From NCBI RefSeq assembly GCF_000208745.1, contig NC_030858.1, positions 2,631,728 through 2,695,727 of the forward strand: a stretch of 64,000 nt of DNA, read 5' to 3'. Positions 1-11,135 of this stretch are shown in pieces. Below the pieces are notes generated by a model. That model was not told the origin of the DNA. It searched no databases and was given only the letters and a program-made list of their open reading frames with translations. Source of the DNA: Theobroma cacao. Taxonomy: Eukaryota; Streptophyta; Magnoliopsida; Malvales; Malvaceae. A program made the translations under genes and the position numbers. Every line of letters begins with the position of its first letter. The first letter of the stretch is position 1.

Positions 1-2025
1 GAAAATTTAATTGTTATTCTTAGAATCTGGATTGAGTACAACTACCACAGGCAAATGCAAAGATGAGAAACCCCCAGTAGGGAATGAAAATTCATTGCTT
101 GTGCATCCTCCATTTGCAATGTACTGTTTGGAGCTTGTTGATATATTTGAACCAACAATAGGACCATTTCCCATGGCTTTTGTGGAGTCCATATTCATGT
201 CACATACTTTTTTAACCTTCTTTTCTTGAACCTGTCCAAAGTAGAAATGGAATTAGAAAGACTAACAAGCAAGGATACATTTGTAGATTTGCTAAGTCAG
301 TACTTTTTTAATATTGATTTTCCTTTGAAAAAAAATTTACAGGGCGACCATATCAATACCAATCTGTGTAGAACTTCAAAATAGTAAAATCCAGAATAAA
401 AAAAATGCCTTCACCTACCTTCCAGAACTTGATTGTTTTGTCATTAGTAGACAAAAGAAACAGAGCACCATTAGCTGACTGGCACCATCTAATTTTGTTA
501 ATTTTCTCCTCAATTTCCAAGCTCTTAAGATAGTCAAACTGCATTAAACCAATAAAGTTGAACATTTCAATAGATGTTCAAGGCCAGAAATGCGTAAGTA
601 TGTAAACCCAAACAATTCTATGTTTATGTATGCCGTATACCACACATAAATACCTCAGGTTCGTGGCTCTGAAACTCTGTTTTGTAGCGAAACTCAGGGT
701 GCCTATTTATTGGATAATCCATCCTCTCTAGATCTCTCTGATGTCCAACATGCTACATATGGTACATTTATATCACAGAACCATATTACAAAATGTGACA
801 ACAGAACACTGGAGCAAAATAGTGCATGAAGAACCTAGCTTCAGAAATATAAATAGGAAAACAGTTAGCATACATACGTCTCGAGTGTCAGTCCTTTCAA
901 ACAAAACCACCCGACCTCCACGATCTCCAGTAGCAAGGTGATCACCACTTCTATCAAATTCAATAGCAGATATGATATCAACTGAGAAATAAAAAACAAC
1001 ATGTAAATGGAGTGAGCCGAGGAAGCAGAACATGTAAGAGAAGCAAGTACCAAGCACATCATACCCACAACTGTTTTCTTCACACAGGAAAAATCATCAA
1101 GCAAAGGGCGTCATGGAAAATACGATCTCCCTAAAATTTTAATTTAAATCCATCTCAAGTTTGCGGAGGATGCAAGGAAGGCATCAAGTAGAGCAAAGTT
1201 AACAATAGCCCAGTCAATGTAGTTCACATAGAGAAATAAGAAACTATGATTCCTACCAGCCCAATACAAACAGTAACTCATAAACCTGCTTATTTCACAT
1301 GGCTAGAGTTCTAAGTCAGACCATTTGGTAAGTTCACTTGCGCCTTTTTCTATTTTCTAGAATACCTACCACGTGAAAGAACCTAAAGTCAAGAACATCA
1401 ATCACGCAGGCAAACTCAGTCTCTTACAAGCAAAGACTTGCTAGTGCCTTCTTTTCATGGGGCACCAGCCTCCAAGACCCTAGTAATAGGATCAATTTGC
1501 AGAAAACAACGGCCAAGCATTTATGAAATAAAAAGTTTATTGAATTAATTATTCCAATCATTCAGACAATAACAACTAATATCAGCTAAAACTCAACTGC
1601 TAAGTATAGAACAGATCGATAAACCACAATTTACACGCCATTGCTTCACATCACACTTCAAGAAGCTACACAGTGATCAAGCTCGACCTAGATCCTAACA
1701 TTATACCGTAATCCAACCCAATATATATCCAGTAGAGCTCACTTATTACCAATTTAAGCAGAGGAAAATAAAATAGCAATGAAGGAAAACGATTACATAA
1801 GCAAATTTGGAGCTATAAGAGTTAAAAACATTAAAATTCGATCATTCATAAACAGTGAGACACAATCAAACCCTAAGAGAAATCCCATCGAATAAATCCA
1901 AATATTGCACCTTCCTGTACTTCCTCTCCGGCCGTCCGTTCCCCGAACACCTGCGAGAATTTCCACTCCAGCGGCTGTGACCCTCCCACCGGAGCTATGG
2001 CTGCTTCAGCACCGCCGTTGTTCAT
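1..2025 (-). CDS. PP2A 55-kDa regulatory subunit B (B55), 5' part
   Basis: Regulatory B subunit of the PP2A Ser/Thr phosphatase trimer; B55 is a WD40 propeller that chooses substrates and binds the A scaffold and C catalytic subunits. Exons read on minus: 2025-1911, 981-878, 752-654, 538-419 and 231-40. All have GT-AG borders and give 210 codons before the window ends. The N-terminus reads MNNGGAEAA, then [13 protein letters not shown], followed by [18 protein letters not shown] (first WD blade), the [20 protein letters not shown] stretch, and [20 protein letters not shown] with TIKFWKV. These are hallmark B55 sequences. The fifth exon ends in a variable loop and LHLPVVV before a donor at 39. 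The first intron is long (about 930 bp). The remaining propeller blades are outside the window. Arabidopsis has two B55 genes, ATBalpha and ATBbeta; I cannot say which is closer. The family call is very secure; the last donor is chosen by comparison with the family. Confidence 0.95.
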
Positions 2026-2527
2026 TGTTTTCCCCCCCAAAGAAAAGAACAAAGAAATTAAACCGATTCCACCTCAGGAAACAAAATAAAAGCAAACTCA
2101 ATGCATCAACGAGCCGATCTGGCACTCAGATTCACAACAAAAACGAAACACTTCATCGATTCGAAGCAATCTCCATTGAGAAATGCAAGCTCTCGATCGA
2201 TCATCTATAAATGAAAAAACAGCTTCACAATGAAAAATTATCGGCGTTTTCTCTCTCCCTTTTGCTTTTACCGGCAATGAACATCGATTGGATATTATTT
2301 TTAAAGAAAAATAAATAAAATTCTCTTTCGAGAAAACGAACATAGACGAGATTTCACTCTCTCTTCCCTACTCTTTCTCCGTCGATTGAGACTCTCACAG
2401 TTTTTTTTTTTTCCCTTATAATTTGGGAGAAGAAGGGGAAAAAAATGGAGATTGGAAGATAATGACGGAGCAGGAAATGCGACGTAGCTTTTTGGCTGAT
2501 TATTGGATCTCTCTCCTTCTATTCCCT
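2026..2527 (-). other. Probable leader and promoter region of the B55 gene
   Basis: This stretch lies directly upstream of the B55 start codon. It holds poly-T and CT-rich tracts and no open frame worth calling. A transcription start is likely here, but I see no convincing TATA element. Confidence 0.4.
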
Positions 2528-2540
2528 CTCTCTCTCTCTN

Positions 2541-2595
<55 letters not shown>
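2528..2595. repeat. (CT)n microsatellite with one N
   Basis: A nearly pure CT dinucleotide run of about 68 bp, broken by one ambiguous base at 2540. CT tracts near plant promoters are common. The N suggests an unresolved repeat length in the assembly. Confidence 0.95.
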
Positions 2596-2598
<3 letters not shown>

Positions 2599-2599
2599 T

Positions 2600-3259
2600 C
2601 TTTTTTCCTTTTTCTTTTTCTTTTTATGTTAATTTGGTGATTAATTAAGTGAATATTGAGATGTAAATTGTCTTAAGAAGATGGAAAAATTGGGAATGGA
2701 TGGGCTCTAGCTATAAGCCATTTGATGAAAACGACATGGACTTTGGTTTCAAATTTAATAGCCTAAGCTTCTCAACTTTACGGATGAGGTTGAGGCCATG
2801 TTTGGCGTCGATTACAATGCTCTCCTTCTCTTCCCCTTTTGGTTTTGCTTTCCAATTATAACCCAAGTTTTGTCCTTAAACAAAACACCCATAATGACAC
2901 CAAGAATCTTATGCTTTTGAAAGTGGTTTTTTTTTTATTTTAGTTTTTTGAAAAGGTTTTAATTTTATTTTATATACTGTAGGGTATCTCTTACTTTTAT
3001 CTAACCCTAATTTTCTTTTCGAGGTTTTTTTTTTACACTCTCAATGTTATCTCTAGTTTTATTTAGTTATAATTTTTTTCAAATGATTTTAAAAGTGTAT
3101 TCTTTTATATTAATGTGATATATTCAGAATTTTAATTACAAAATATTTTTCATGAGAATCAAACTCTGATCGATAAAGAAACGAAACTTTACTCGGTAAC
3201 AATCGGATTAATTCACATGGATTTAGGTATAAAAAATAGTGAGTCATTTAAATTTAACA
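2600..3259. other. Gene-free AT-rich spacer
   Basis: AT-rich DNA with poly-T runs. I see no coding exon, RNA gene or clear repeat here. Confidence 0.5.
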
Positions 3260-3701
3260 AATATTTTAAAAAGCTCTTTAATTATTTAATAAAATATAAA
3301 TAAATTGTTTTTTTATTATATTCGATGAAATTATATATTTTTATTTTGCATTAAATATGTTTTTATAACCAACAGTTTACTAATTATCATTAATAAATAT
3401 GTCATTTATTATATTTAGATTACATGACACTAATATGAAGTTAATACAAAAATTGAAAAATACTATATAATTCATATCATCAAGTCACATCAATATATCA
3501 CATTATCATATCAGTATATCACGTGAAAATCACGTGACATAAAATGATAAGTAACATCTTAACTAATAAGAATTAATCAACTTTTAATTATCAAAATTTA
3601 TCTTATAAAAAATTAAAATATATGAACTTAATTGAATATAATGTAAAAGATAAGAGTTTATATAAATTTTTTTAAATAACTTAATAAATTTTTAAAATAT
3701 T
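3260..3701. mobile_element. Foldback (long-TIR) MITE-like element
   Basis: The first 13 bases (AATATTTTAAAAA) are repeated exactly as an inverted copy at the other end. Similarity continues inward for well over 100 bp on each arm with many mismatches and small gaps. There is no coding capacity. The middle carries a CACGTGAAAATCACGTGA palindrome near 3520-3537. The arm text resembles that of the element at 52100-52558 (a shared CTCTTWAATTATTT stretch), so the two probably belong to one family. I could not define a target-site duplication. The extreme AT richness means part of the arm similarity could be chance. Confidence 0.6.
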
Positions 3702-4825
3702 GTGCTTTTAAATTTAAGAAAAAAAATTAAAGAAGATTTTTTTTTTTTTTGTGCTTTTAAAAGGGAGAAATATGTGAAGTGAATTGTAAACTATAAGCGT
3801 ATAGTATTTGTTGCAAGATAAAGTTGATGGTGCCTGGATAAGATTGAAATCAAAATGGAATGGTTTCCTCGATGGTACATAAAGCAACATGCAAAAAATA
3901 TTTTCCCTAATTTGAAAGTAGTATTCGAAATTAACAGCTGTAGGCCTTGTGGATTCGTCGGTTTCGTGTTATTCGTTTCCTAAATACGAATCCATGTTTG
4001 ATTTTTCATTTTTGTTTCCTTTTAGGGTGTGAATGTGTTGCAACATTGTATGTCCTAAAATGTTGTTTTAAACACTTTGAATAAGTAAGAAAGATTTTCA
4101 ATTTCTTTTTTTGTTCCAAGTTTAATTTCTGAAATCAAACCAAAATCTCAACTAATCCATAACAAGGAAATCTATTTTATTAGTGTAGCAAGTGAGCTAT
4201 TTTTAATGTTCTGCATGAGATTCATAATAAGTAATTTTTTTAACATATGATATCAAATTGCACATGTCATGAGATGAGTCTTCTTTCACTTGATAAAAAT
4301 ATCTTTTTGATTAAAAATATAAATCAATAACAAATGGTATTAAAACTTATCCAACTCTTTATTGATAAAAAAGTTTTTTTTTTCACGTGATAAATATGTA
4401 TTTTGAGTTGAAAATGTAAATACATGACATATATATATATATATATAATTTAAAAATGCGAGTGATTTAAATTTGTTATTCTTAAAAATTTTGTATTAAT
4501 GCATAATACAAAAGTTTATATTATTGCAAAGATGGCAGGTAACATTCCAATAAGACAAGGAGATGTGCAAAATTTGTTAATTTTTATCTACTCTCTAAAC
4601 ACTAAAAAATTATGCTAACGTGTATAAAGCACTTAGCCTATTTCTTAATTATATGGGGAGGAATGACGATTGCATTGCAACCTAGCTTAACCAACTTTAA
4701 GATAATTGTATCATAAGCTATAACATAAGCTACTTTCCGATGCAAAGCCCTTTCTTTTTGTTTGCTTCCAATAAAAAATCAAAAGCAACATTCTCTTCCC
4801 CGTTGTACCTCGATGCAATATCATT
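3702..4825. other. Gene-free AT-rich spacer
   Basis: There are no coding exons here. An (AT)n microsatellite lies at 4430-4447. The rest is low-complexity AT-rich DNA without a recognisable element. Confidence 0.5.
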
Positions 4826-5232
4826 AGTGCTTGTTTGGTCTAAATTTTTTTTAATTTATTTATCTCTTAAAAATAAAAGGTAAGCCAAACATAAATTTTG
4901 AAAAACTCTTAAAAAAAATAATTTTTTTAAAAAAATAAAATTTTGAAAAAAAATAGTGTCAAGAAAAGCTCATGTGACGTGTTTTTTCTTATCTTCTTTT
5001 AAAAATGCAAGAGTATTTTAATTTTTGTTTCAAAAATATCTTCATTTATTAAAAATAATTACAATATTACCCTCTCAAAAAAAAATACCCTTTATGATAA
5101 CTTTAACCAAAATTATAACTTATAAAAAAAAATTTACCAAATAATTTTAGTTTAATTTTAAAAATTATTATTTTTCATAAGAGCTTCATAATAGCTTTTA
5201 AATTAAAAAAAAATTATGTCAAACAGGCTTTT
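4826..5232. mobile_element. MITE with TIR of the GCYTGTTTGR type
   Basis: The left end reads GTGCTTGTTTGG followed by a T-rich stretch and TTAATTTA. The right end, reverse-complemented, reads AAAGCCTGTTTGACAT, then a T-run and TTAATTTA. The terminal inverted repeats are therefore about 35 bp with few mismatches, with weaker symmetry further in. A TTA trinucleotide flanks both ends, which would fit a Tourist-like (PIF/Harbinger) target site, but the T-rich context makes this soft. The element is about 400 bp and non-coding. Confidence 0.65.
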
Positions 5233-5925
5233 AATCTTTGACAATATTAAGACGAGAGCTTAAGACAAAAATAATCAAAGAAACCAATGTTAGCAGTGGT
5301 GCGCGGTTACTTTGCTTTGGTTACATAATTACCAATATAAAATATTAAGATTTAAGATGTTCACGACACTTACTTGACTATCGATTTTAGTTTTAGACAT
5401 AAATTATTTAATGAAAGTAAAATTCGATACTAATTATAATTTCTTTTAACTTTAAGCACATAAATCAAATAATTAATCATACTTCAAGTACTAAATATGT
5501 GATTTATCCCTTCTCCTTCTACCTATTTGCTTCCACAAACGAAATATTTCAAGAGTTAGCTCTCCGAAAAATATATGCGTGGATATCAGAAAGAAATGTT
5601 TTACATTTCAACAAAAACAGAAATTAATGAAGAGTTGTTCCCTTAACTATACGAAGATTTATCTAAAATCTGAATGCACTATCCACAATTAATATTATTA
5701 ATTATTAAACTAAATAAAAGGAAGAAGTTTCGAGATGCTTTAATATTCTCATTTGACTCTTCTCCTTATTTAAATATTTAGATTATCTACTTTATTTTAT
5801 ATTTAATTTGGTGACTTTAGTATCTTTACTTATAATTGCTATTAGGCAACACGTCCCTTTACCAATTTCAAAGATTATCAGTCCCTTTTTCTTTTAGAAA
5901 TTCTTTAATTCTCAATTATTATATA
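5233..5925. other. Gene-free AT-rich spacer
   Basis: I find no exon, RNA gene or clear repeat in this interval. Confidence 0.5.
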
Positions 5926-6410
5926 GGTTTAGATTAAATACCCAAATAAGCTTAAGAATTATGTCAAAAAAATCAATTTAACCTTTATCTTTTTATTGCA
6001 TTCAAATAAACTTCTAAACTTTTATTTTGAGTCTAATAAGCCCCTTTATCTAACCGTTGATCAACTTTCATTAGTCAATGGTACATGTGGTACTTTTATA
6101 CCACATCATCTACCACGTGACAGATAATGTGGCATTAAATGTTGTTGATTACAATTAAGTAAATGGGTAAAAAAGTAAGCACATGAATTATAATTAATAA
6201 TATTTAATGTCATATCATCTACCACGTGGCATATGACATGGTACAAAAGTGTTACATGTATTGTTGATTAATGAAAATTAATTAATGGTTATGGAGAGGG
6301 GCTTATTTGTCTCGAAATAGAAGTTCGGGGGCTTATTTGAATGTAATAAAATAATAGGGGCTGAATTGATTTTTATGACATAGTTTAGAGACTTATTATA
6401 GTATTTAACC
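5926..6410. mobile_element. Foldback element with ~190-bp inverted arms
   Basis: Two long arms (about 5926-6118 and 6217-6410) are inverted copies. The left arm contains TTAAATACCCAAATAAGC, AAAATCAATT, TTCAAATAAACTTCTAAACTT and ATAAGCCCCT in order. The reverse complement of the right arm carries the matching blocks TTAAATACTATAATAAGT, AAAATCAATT, TTCAAATAAGCCCCCGAACTT and ATAAGCCCCT. There is no coding capacity. Each arm ends near the centre with a CTACCACGTG block, so the element holds two CACGTG G-box cores. It resembles Mutator-like or foldback MITEs by its long arms, but I could not settle a target-site duplication. Confidence 0.85.
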
Positions 6411-7334
6411 ATAGTTCTAGCATTTCTCATTACATGTAATAAAAAAAAAACTCATAAATGACAATACAAATGTAAACATCTCATTTCCACACATTGCATG
6501 TCAATGGGTACCTTAAAAATGGATACTCTGCATTACATGATCCAATTAAGTAAGATTAGGGTACTTTATAATTAAATTTAAGTTGTGGTTTAAGGGTGTT
6601 CACTACTTAAATTCGATTATAAATAATAATTTATTGGTATTACTTTTTATTATATTATTTTTCATTTATAAATGATTTATAATTAATATAATACTTACCA
6701 AAATTCATTAATTGTTCTAAATATTTTTAATTTTTTTAGGAACTAACTTCAATTTATTAATTTAATTTTTATTAATAATATACATAAAAATTTAGTTTAA
6801 ATTTATTTTATTAGAGTATTTAATCGAGAACGTCAAAATAAGGATTCAAATAACAATTTAAAAATTTAATTAGATATTTGTAGAGTTCAATACTTTAAAT
6901 ATAATAAGATTCATGTTAAAATACCTAAAATATAACGGATAATTTATTCATTGACATCTCTACATTGTGAAAATAACAATTAAAAAAATAATAATTTATT
7001 TTTATTGTGGTAAGTAAAATACTCTTAGAGCATGACAATTACTATCATAACAATGATGTATAAAATTTAGTAAATCATGGTAATTAACCATCCATTTTCT
7101 TAAACAATTTCTCATATTTCTTCAAATTCTTTCCCACATGTCTAATACGTATTGCTACTTTAAATCTCCCTCCACCTATACCAACTACCAACTAAATTAA
7201 CAGACAAGATAATATGGTTGGGAGAAACAAAAACAAAGGGAAATAACTTGTAAACAAAAAAAACTCTACAAAATATTAAAATTTAGTATTAATTTTTTTT
7301 TTGTAGGGGGAGGTGGGGGGTTCATTTCTTTGAA
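6411..7334. other. Spacer and upstream region of the 7532 gene
   Basis: AT-rich DNA up to about 7280. A G-rich patch follows at 7305-7320 (five, two and six Gs with single-base breaks), about 215 bp ahead of the next start codon. There is no exon and no clear TATA box. Confidence 0.45.
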
Positions 7335-7535
7335 ATGTCATTGGCTCCAATTCAAATGCGTGACGTTACCAAAATACCCCCAACTTCCCTCCCCTTTCTC
7401 CACTTTCCAACGCTGTTCCCCTCAGAACTAGGGTTTCCCTCGCCCTGCAATTCCACCACACTCACTCTCCCAACTCGCACCACCTTCCCTTCATTTTCCC
7501 TCCACGGTTCAATCAGTTTTGAAATTTCAAAATGA
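7335..7535 (+). other. Upstream ORF overlapping the next start codon (ATGA)
   Basis: An ATG at 7335 opens a 66-codon frame, rich in Ser, Thr, Pro and Phe. It stops at TGA 7533-7535, inside the ATGA that also contains the main start codon at 7532. Whether the transcript includes this ATG is unknown. If it does, translation of the main protein would need leaky scanning or reinitiation. I see no homology in the 66 residues. Confidence 0.3.
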
Positions 7536-10500
7536 TACAATCGAATTCAAATTGCAGCACCACCAATCCAAAACCACCGGACACTTACCAACCCATGTTA
7601 ACAGAATCCGTCCACCGGTTTTTAAGCGAGTACCGTAACGGCGCAACCGATTTCTCCAATTTCACCTCTATTTTCTCTAGGTTGCTACAGACTTTACCCG
7701 ATCCACCCCTCGAATTCGTCTGGTTTTACTCCGCAGTAACTTTCCACTCCACTAAATTCGACTCTCCGAATTCAATCTCCGCTTCCAAAGACCTTTTCCA
7801 GCTTCTGGTGTCCTGCTCCGCTTCTTGTAACCCCATTAAAAGAATCTCCGTACTTGCTCCCGTTATTTACGAGCTGTTCCGTTTAGCTCTTGATCGTAAA
7901 GTGTTAAAGAGAGAAGTTGAGAGTTTGCTAGAAGGGATTGTTAGTTACATTAGCATATGTTGCGGTATGGAAGCTGAGGGAAACGACGATTTGAGTTCGC
8001 GTTTTGTGGATTTGTTGCGCGTTTGGATGGTGGATAGAGGTAGGGAAGAGGAAGGTGAAAAGAGAGATTACTTGAAGGTGTTTTTTCCAATTGTTAGCGA
8101 AGAAGTTCAAAAAATGATTGGCGGAGAATGTAGGGTTTGGTATTTGGCTGGTGTTGTTATGTGTCAGGCTTTTCTGCTGAGGTTGTGCTTGAAATTTGGG
8201 GCTGAGATTCCAAAATTGGAGCTGGAGAAAGACGTGCATGATTGCGCGGTTCAAATGATAACTGGGTTTCGGAATTTTTACTTTCTGGGTAAGTCTTTCT
8301 TTTGCTTGTCCTTGTCAGCGGATAAGTTTTTATTTGAAAATTTGGATCAATGAAGCTGTTTTTTCTTCACTGTTCTAGATTCTAGAGTGGTATAAACTTT
8401 ACTAACTGTATTGACGCTGATATTGCTAAATTGATAGGGATGAACTCGCTTGTTTATCTCAGATGTTGAGTCACTAGGTTGACTCGGATATCAACATTGG
8501 CACTGCGTTACTAATTATATTTATAGTTTTCATCGAAGGCAGCTTTGGCTATTTGCTTTTGGCCGTTTCTTTATAGAGCAAATAGCAAAAACTTATTTGG
8601 TTAATCTTACGAGTAACCAGATAAAATTAACACCAACCCAAACAAGGTAGATGCCCATAGAATTGACTTAACTTCATGCCTTTTTGCTGCCCATGCATGT
8701 ATGTATTTGCTTGTGCACACATGCCTTGGAAAGCATTGGGCAAGCAGTAAAAGTCACAATCAAGTAGGTGCGTCAATCATTTTTTCTTTTCCCTTGTGGA
8801 CAAATATTTGATTGACATGTTGTATATAAAGCCACTGTTGGGAGTCTGATGTCTTCTTCTGCTTGACAAGGCTTTTGTTCCTGCCTTAGTGCCAGCAATG
8901 ACATGATATTCCTTTTCTTAGTGAGGTTTTTGTTTTTTTCCTTCTCCTGTTCAGTTGTCAATGTAGTAGTTCTAACTCATCGTTGGTGCGTAACAGATAT
9001 CCTTTTCAGGATGCTGTTGGAACCAGTTTTACCCATTACCTCTCTACTGGTCAGTTTCTTCACACTTTCTTGCTTTAATTTTTAATGCTTCCATACTTAC
9101 TATTCAAAAGTTAGATTTAGCTTTTGGTTATTCAAGAAGGAATTTTTGTAGTCTCAAACTATAGGGCCAAGCATTTTTCATAATTTTTTGAATTGAAAAA
9201 TAGAACAGTAGAAGATACATTGTAGAGAGTCCAATGGCGACATGTTGGAACAAGACTAGAAAGATATTTAGCTATTTGTAATCCCCTTGAGGAAACATCT
9301 TGTTCTTAACATGCTAGATCCTAGTCTAGTCCTTGCTTTTAGTTTTTATCATTAATTACCACTCTGTTCTTTATTTATGGTTACTGTACTAAATAAATAT
9401 TTTAGACACGAGCTTCAATTTAATGGAACAAGTCACATATCCTATTCGTCATCTCTTCTTAACCACGGCCACTTGTGGATCATCAGTGGATGCTGAGAAT
9501 CAGCAAGACTTTGTCTTTGGCAATATGACCGTCAGTGGTCATTGCTGATGGTCACATTGCCTGCTGGCTATCACCAGTAATAATCATCTCTGGACAAATA
9601 TTTCTGTTTTTTTACTATTGACTATAATCACCTAGCATTATTTATGCCTATGAGTGGTTGTTTAGAACAAAGTTTTATCTAACACCGAAAATAGATTGTT
9701 TTCCTTGAAAATAATTTTCTTGAAAAAGTTTCCCTCAAGATTATTTTTTGGGGACCAAACAAAAAACTTCCAAGCAGTTGTCTTTCTCTAGTAGTTTTAA
9801 ATTCCTTGGACATTTGAAACTTTCAAACTATCTACTTTGCACTTTGAGCTTCTGAGTTGTTTAATACGTTTGAAATAAGGTTGCTTGTACTTGCCCCTGA
9901 GATACTTGAATAAACCTTCATTTTACTGCAGGGCCATGGAAATGAAATTCTTTTAAGAGAAATTTTGTATGATGCTGTAATAACGATGGACCACACATTC
10001 CTCAGTCCCCAGGGGGGATTTCTGCTACCTGGCAAACAATTAAAAGAACTTGCTTTGACATGGTCCTTTGTTGCTGACAATGCCATACGGTCAGTGAGGT
10101 ATGATTATGAATGTGAGGACTGGCAGATGCAATTGTTATTTATTAGAACATCTCATCCAGGAATCTCATGAGCCACAATCTAATGCCACAGGGAGAATGG
10201 TAACCAGACCAAAGCTATCACTTACATAAATGCTTTCTCTGAATCTTGCCTACCCTCTCAGTTGATCAATTGGGTTACCAGTCAGACAGGGATGGGGGAC
10301 AAAGCAAGGAGCCTAAATGTTTCCACTCCCGTAGCTCTGATCAGTGAGTTGCCTGCTATCTCTATGCTCTTGTCATTTGTTGTCACTTGTCAGGACTTCA
10401 GCACCTGTTTCAATGGATTGTCTGGTTAAGATTGTCAACATGCTATGTGATGATATGAAGATATTTTGTTCTTACCGTTGTCCAAAGTGGAGCATATGTA

Positions 10501-11135
10501 ATCACTAGACCAGCAACCTCTGCATTGGATGTGTCGCACTTTCGGTAGCTAAAAGTGCAAATTTGAAAGACATCTAACCATAGGACGCACATGATTTGTA
10601 ATTCTTTCCTCTTTATTCTAATAATTTTTTTACGTTGGTTTCTTAAGTGTCTAACTATAAAGCGGCTGCATTTTCAGAGTGGCTACTCATCATTGAGGAT
10701 CAAGGTGTGAGAATATTTGAATGTGACATCTCCAAGGTTTATGCCAAGGCAGTGCTTTGCAAGTCAAGGGTTGAATATGAGATCCCAGTTGTTAAGACCA
10801 ATGGCAAAATTTTGGGTGAAAATCTTGTTTACATGGTTCATGAAGGGAGAGAAGACAAGAAAGCTGATGGTGATCTGGAGATGATTGATTCTATGGATAC
10901 TGTTCCCTTGACTGCTCCTTGCTTGATGACATCAACACCAACTGATAGTGTAAGAAAACGCAAAGAAGGGAGCAATGTTGAAGAGGAAATACCTGTTAAG
11001 TTTGTGAAGTATCACTTTCATGAAAATTTGGTAAGGGAGAAGCTTTTGTCTTTGGCTAAAGATGATGGTTTGAGTAGTGGGAGTGAGGTTGACAATCCAG
11101 CTTCAGATGAAGATATGAAAGATATGGGACAATAA
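7532..11135 (+). CDS. Conserved-looking protein of unknown function, 538 aa
   Basis: I do not recognise the family. Exons are 7532-8288, 8997-9049, 9932-10098, 10192-10343 and 10648-11135. The frame stays open across all four GT-AG junctions and encodes 538 residues. Exon 2 is only 53 bp; its acceptor at 8995-8996 was chosen over one 13 bp downstream (9008-9009) because only the first keeps the frame. The first ~270 residues are mixed helical and hydrophobic segments (for example VWYLAGVVMCQAFLLRLCLK) with no obvious signal peptide. The middle part holds SPQGGFLLPGKQLKELALTW and EWLLIIEDQGVRIFECD. A basic RKRK cluster near residues 479-482 could be a nuclear signal. The C-terminus is strongly acidic (SGSEVDNPASDEDMKD). 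This layout suggests a soluble nuclear or cytosolic helical-repeat-type protein, which is inference only. The gene stands alone on plus. Confidence 0.85.
9521..9559. repeat. Imperfect hairpin inside an intron
   Basis: Arms 9521-9535 and 9545-9559 are inverted copies matching at 13 of 15 positions, with a 9-base loop. It sits in intron 2 of the unknown gene. One mismatch becomes a G-U pair in the sense RNA. No function is evident. Confidence 0.6.

Noticed and set aside
2423..2632. 69-codon frame rich in Leu and Ser on plus
   Set aside because: It is translation of the CT microsatellite and includes an ambiguous base; there is no coding signal outside the repeat.
9010..9049. Alternative acceptor (TTTTCAG) for exon 2 of the unknown gene
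   Set aside because: Using it shifts the frame relative to exon 3. The acceptor 13 bp upstream keeps the frame.
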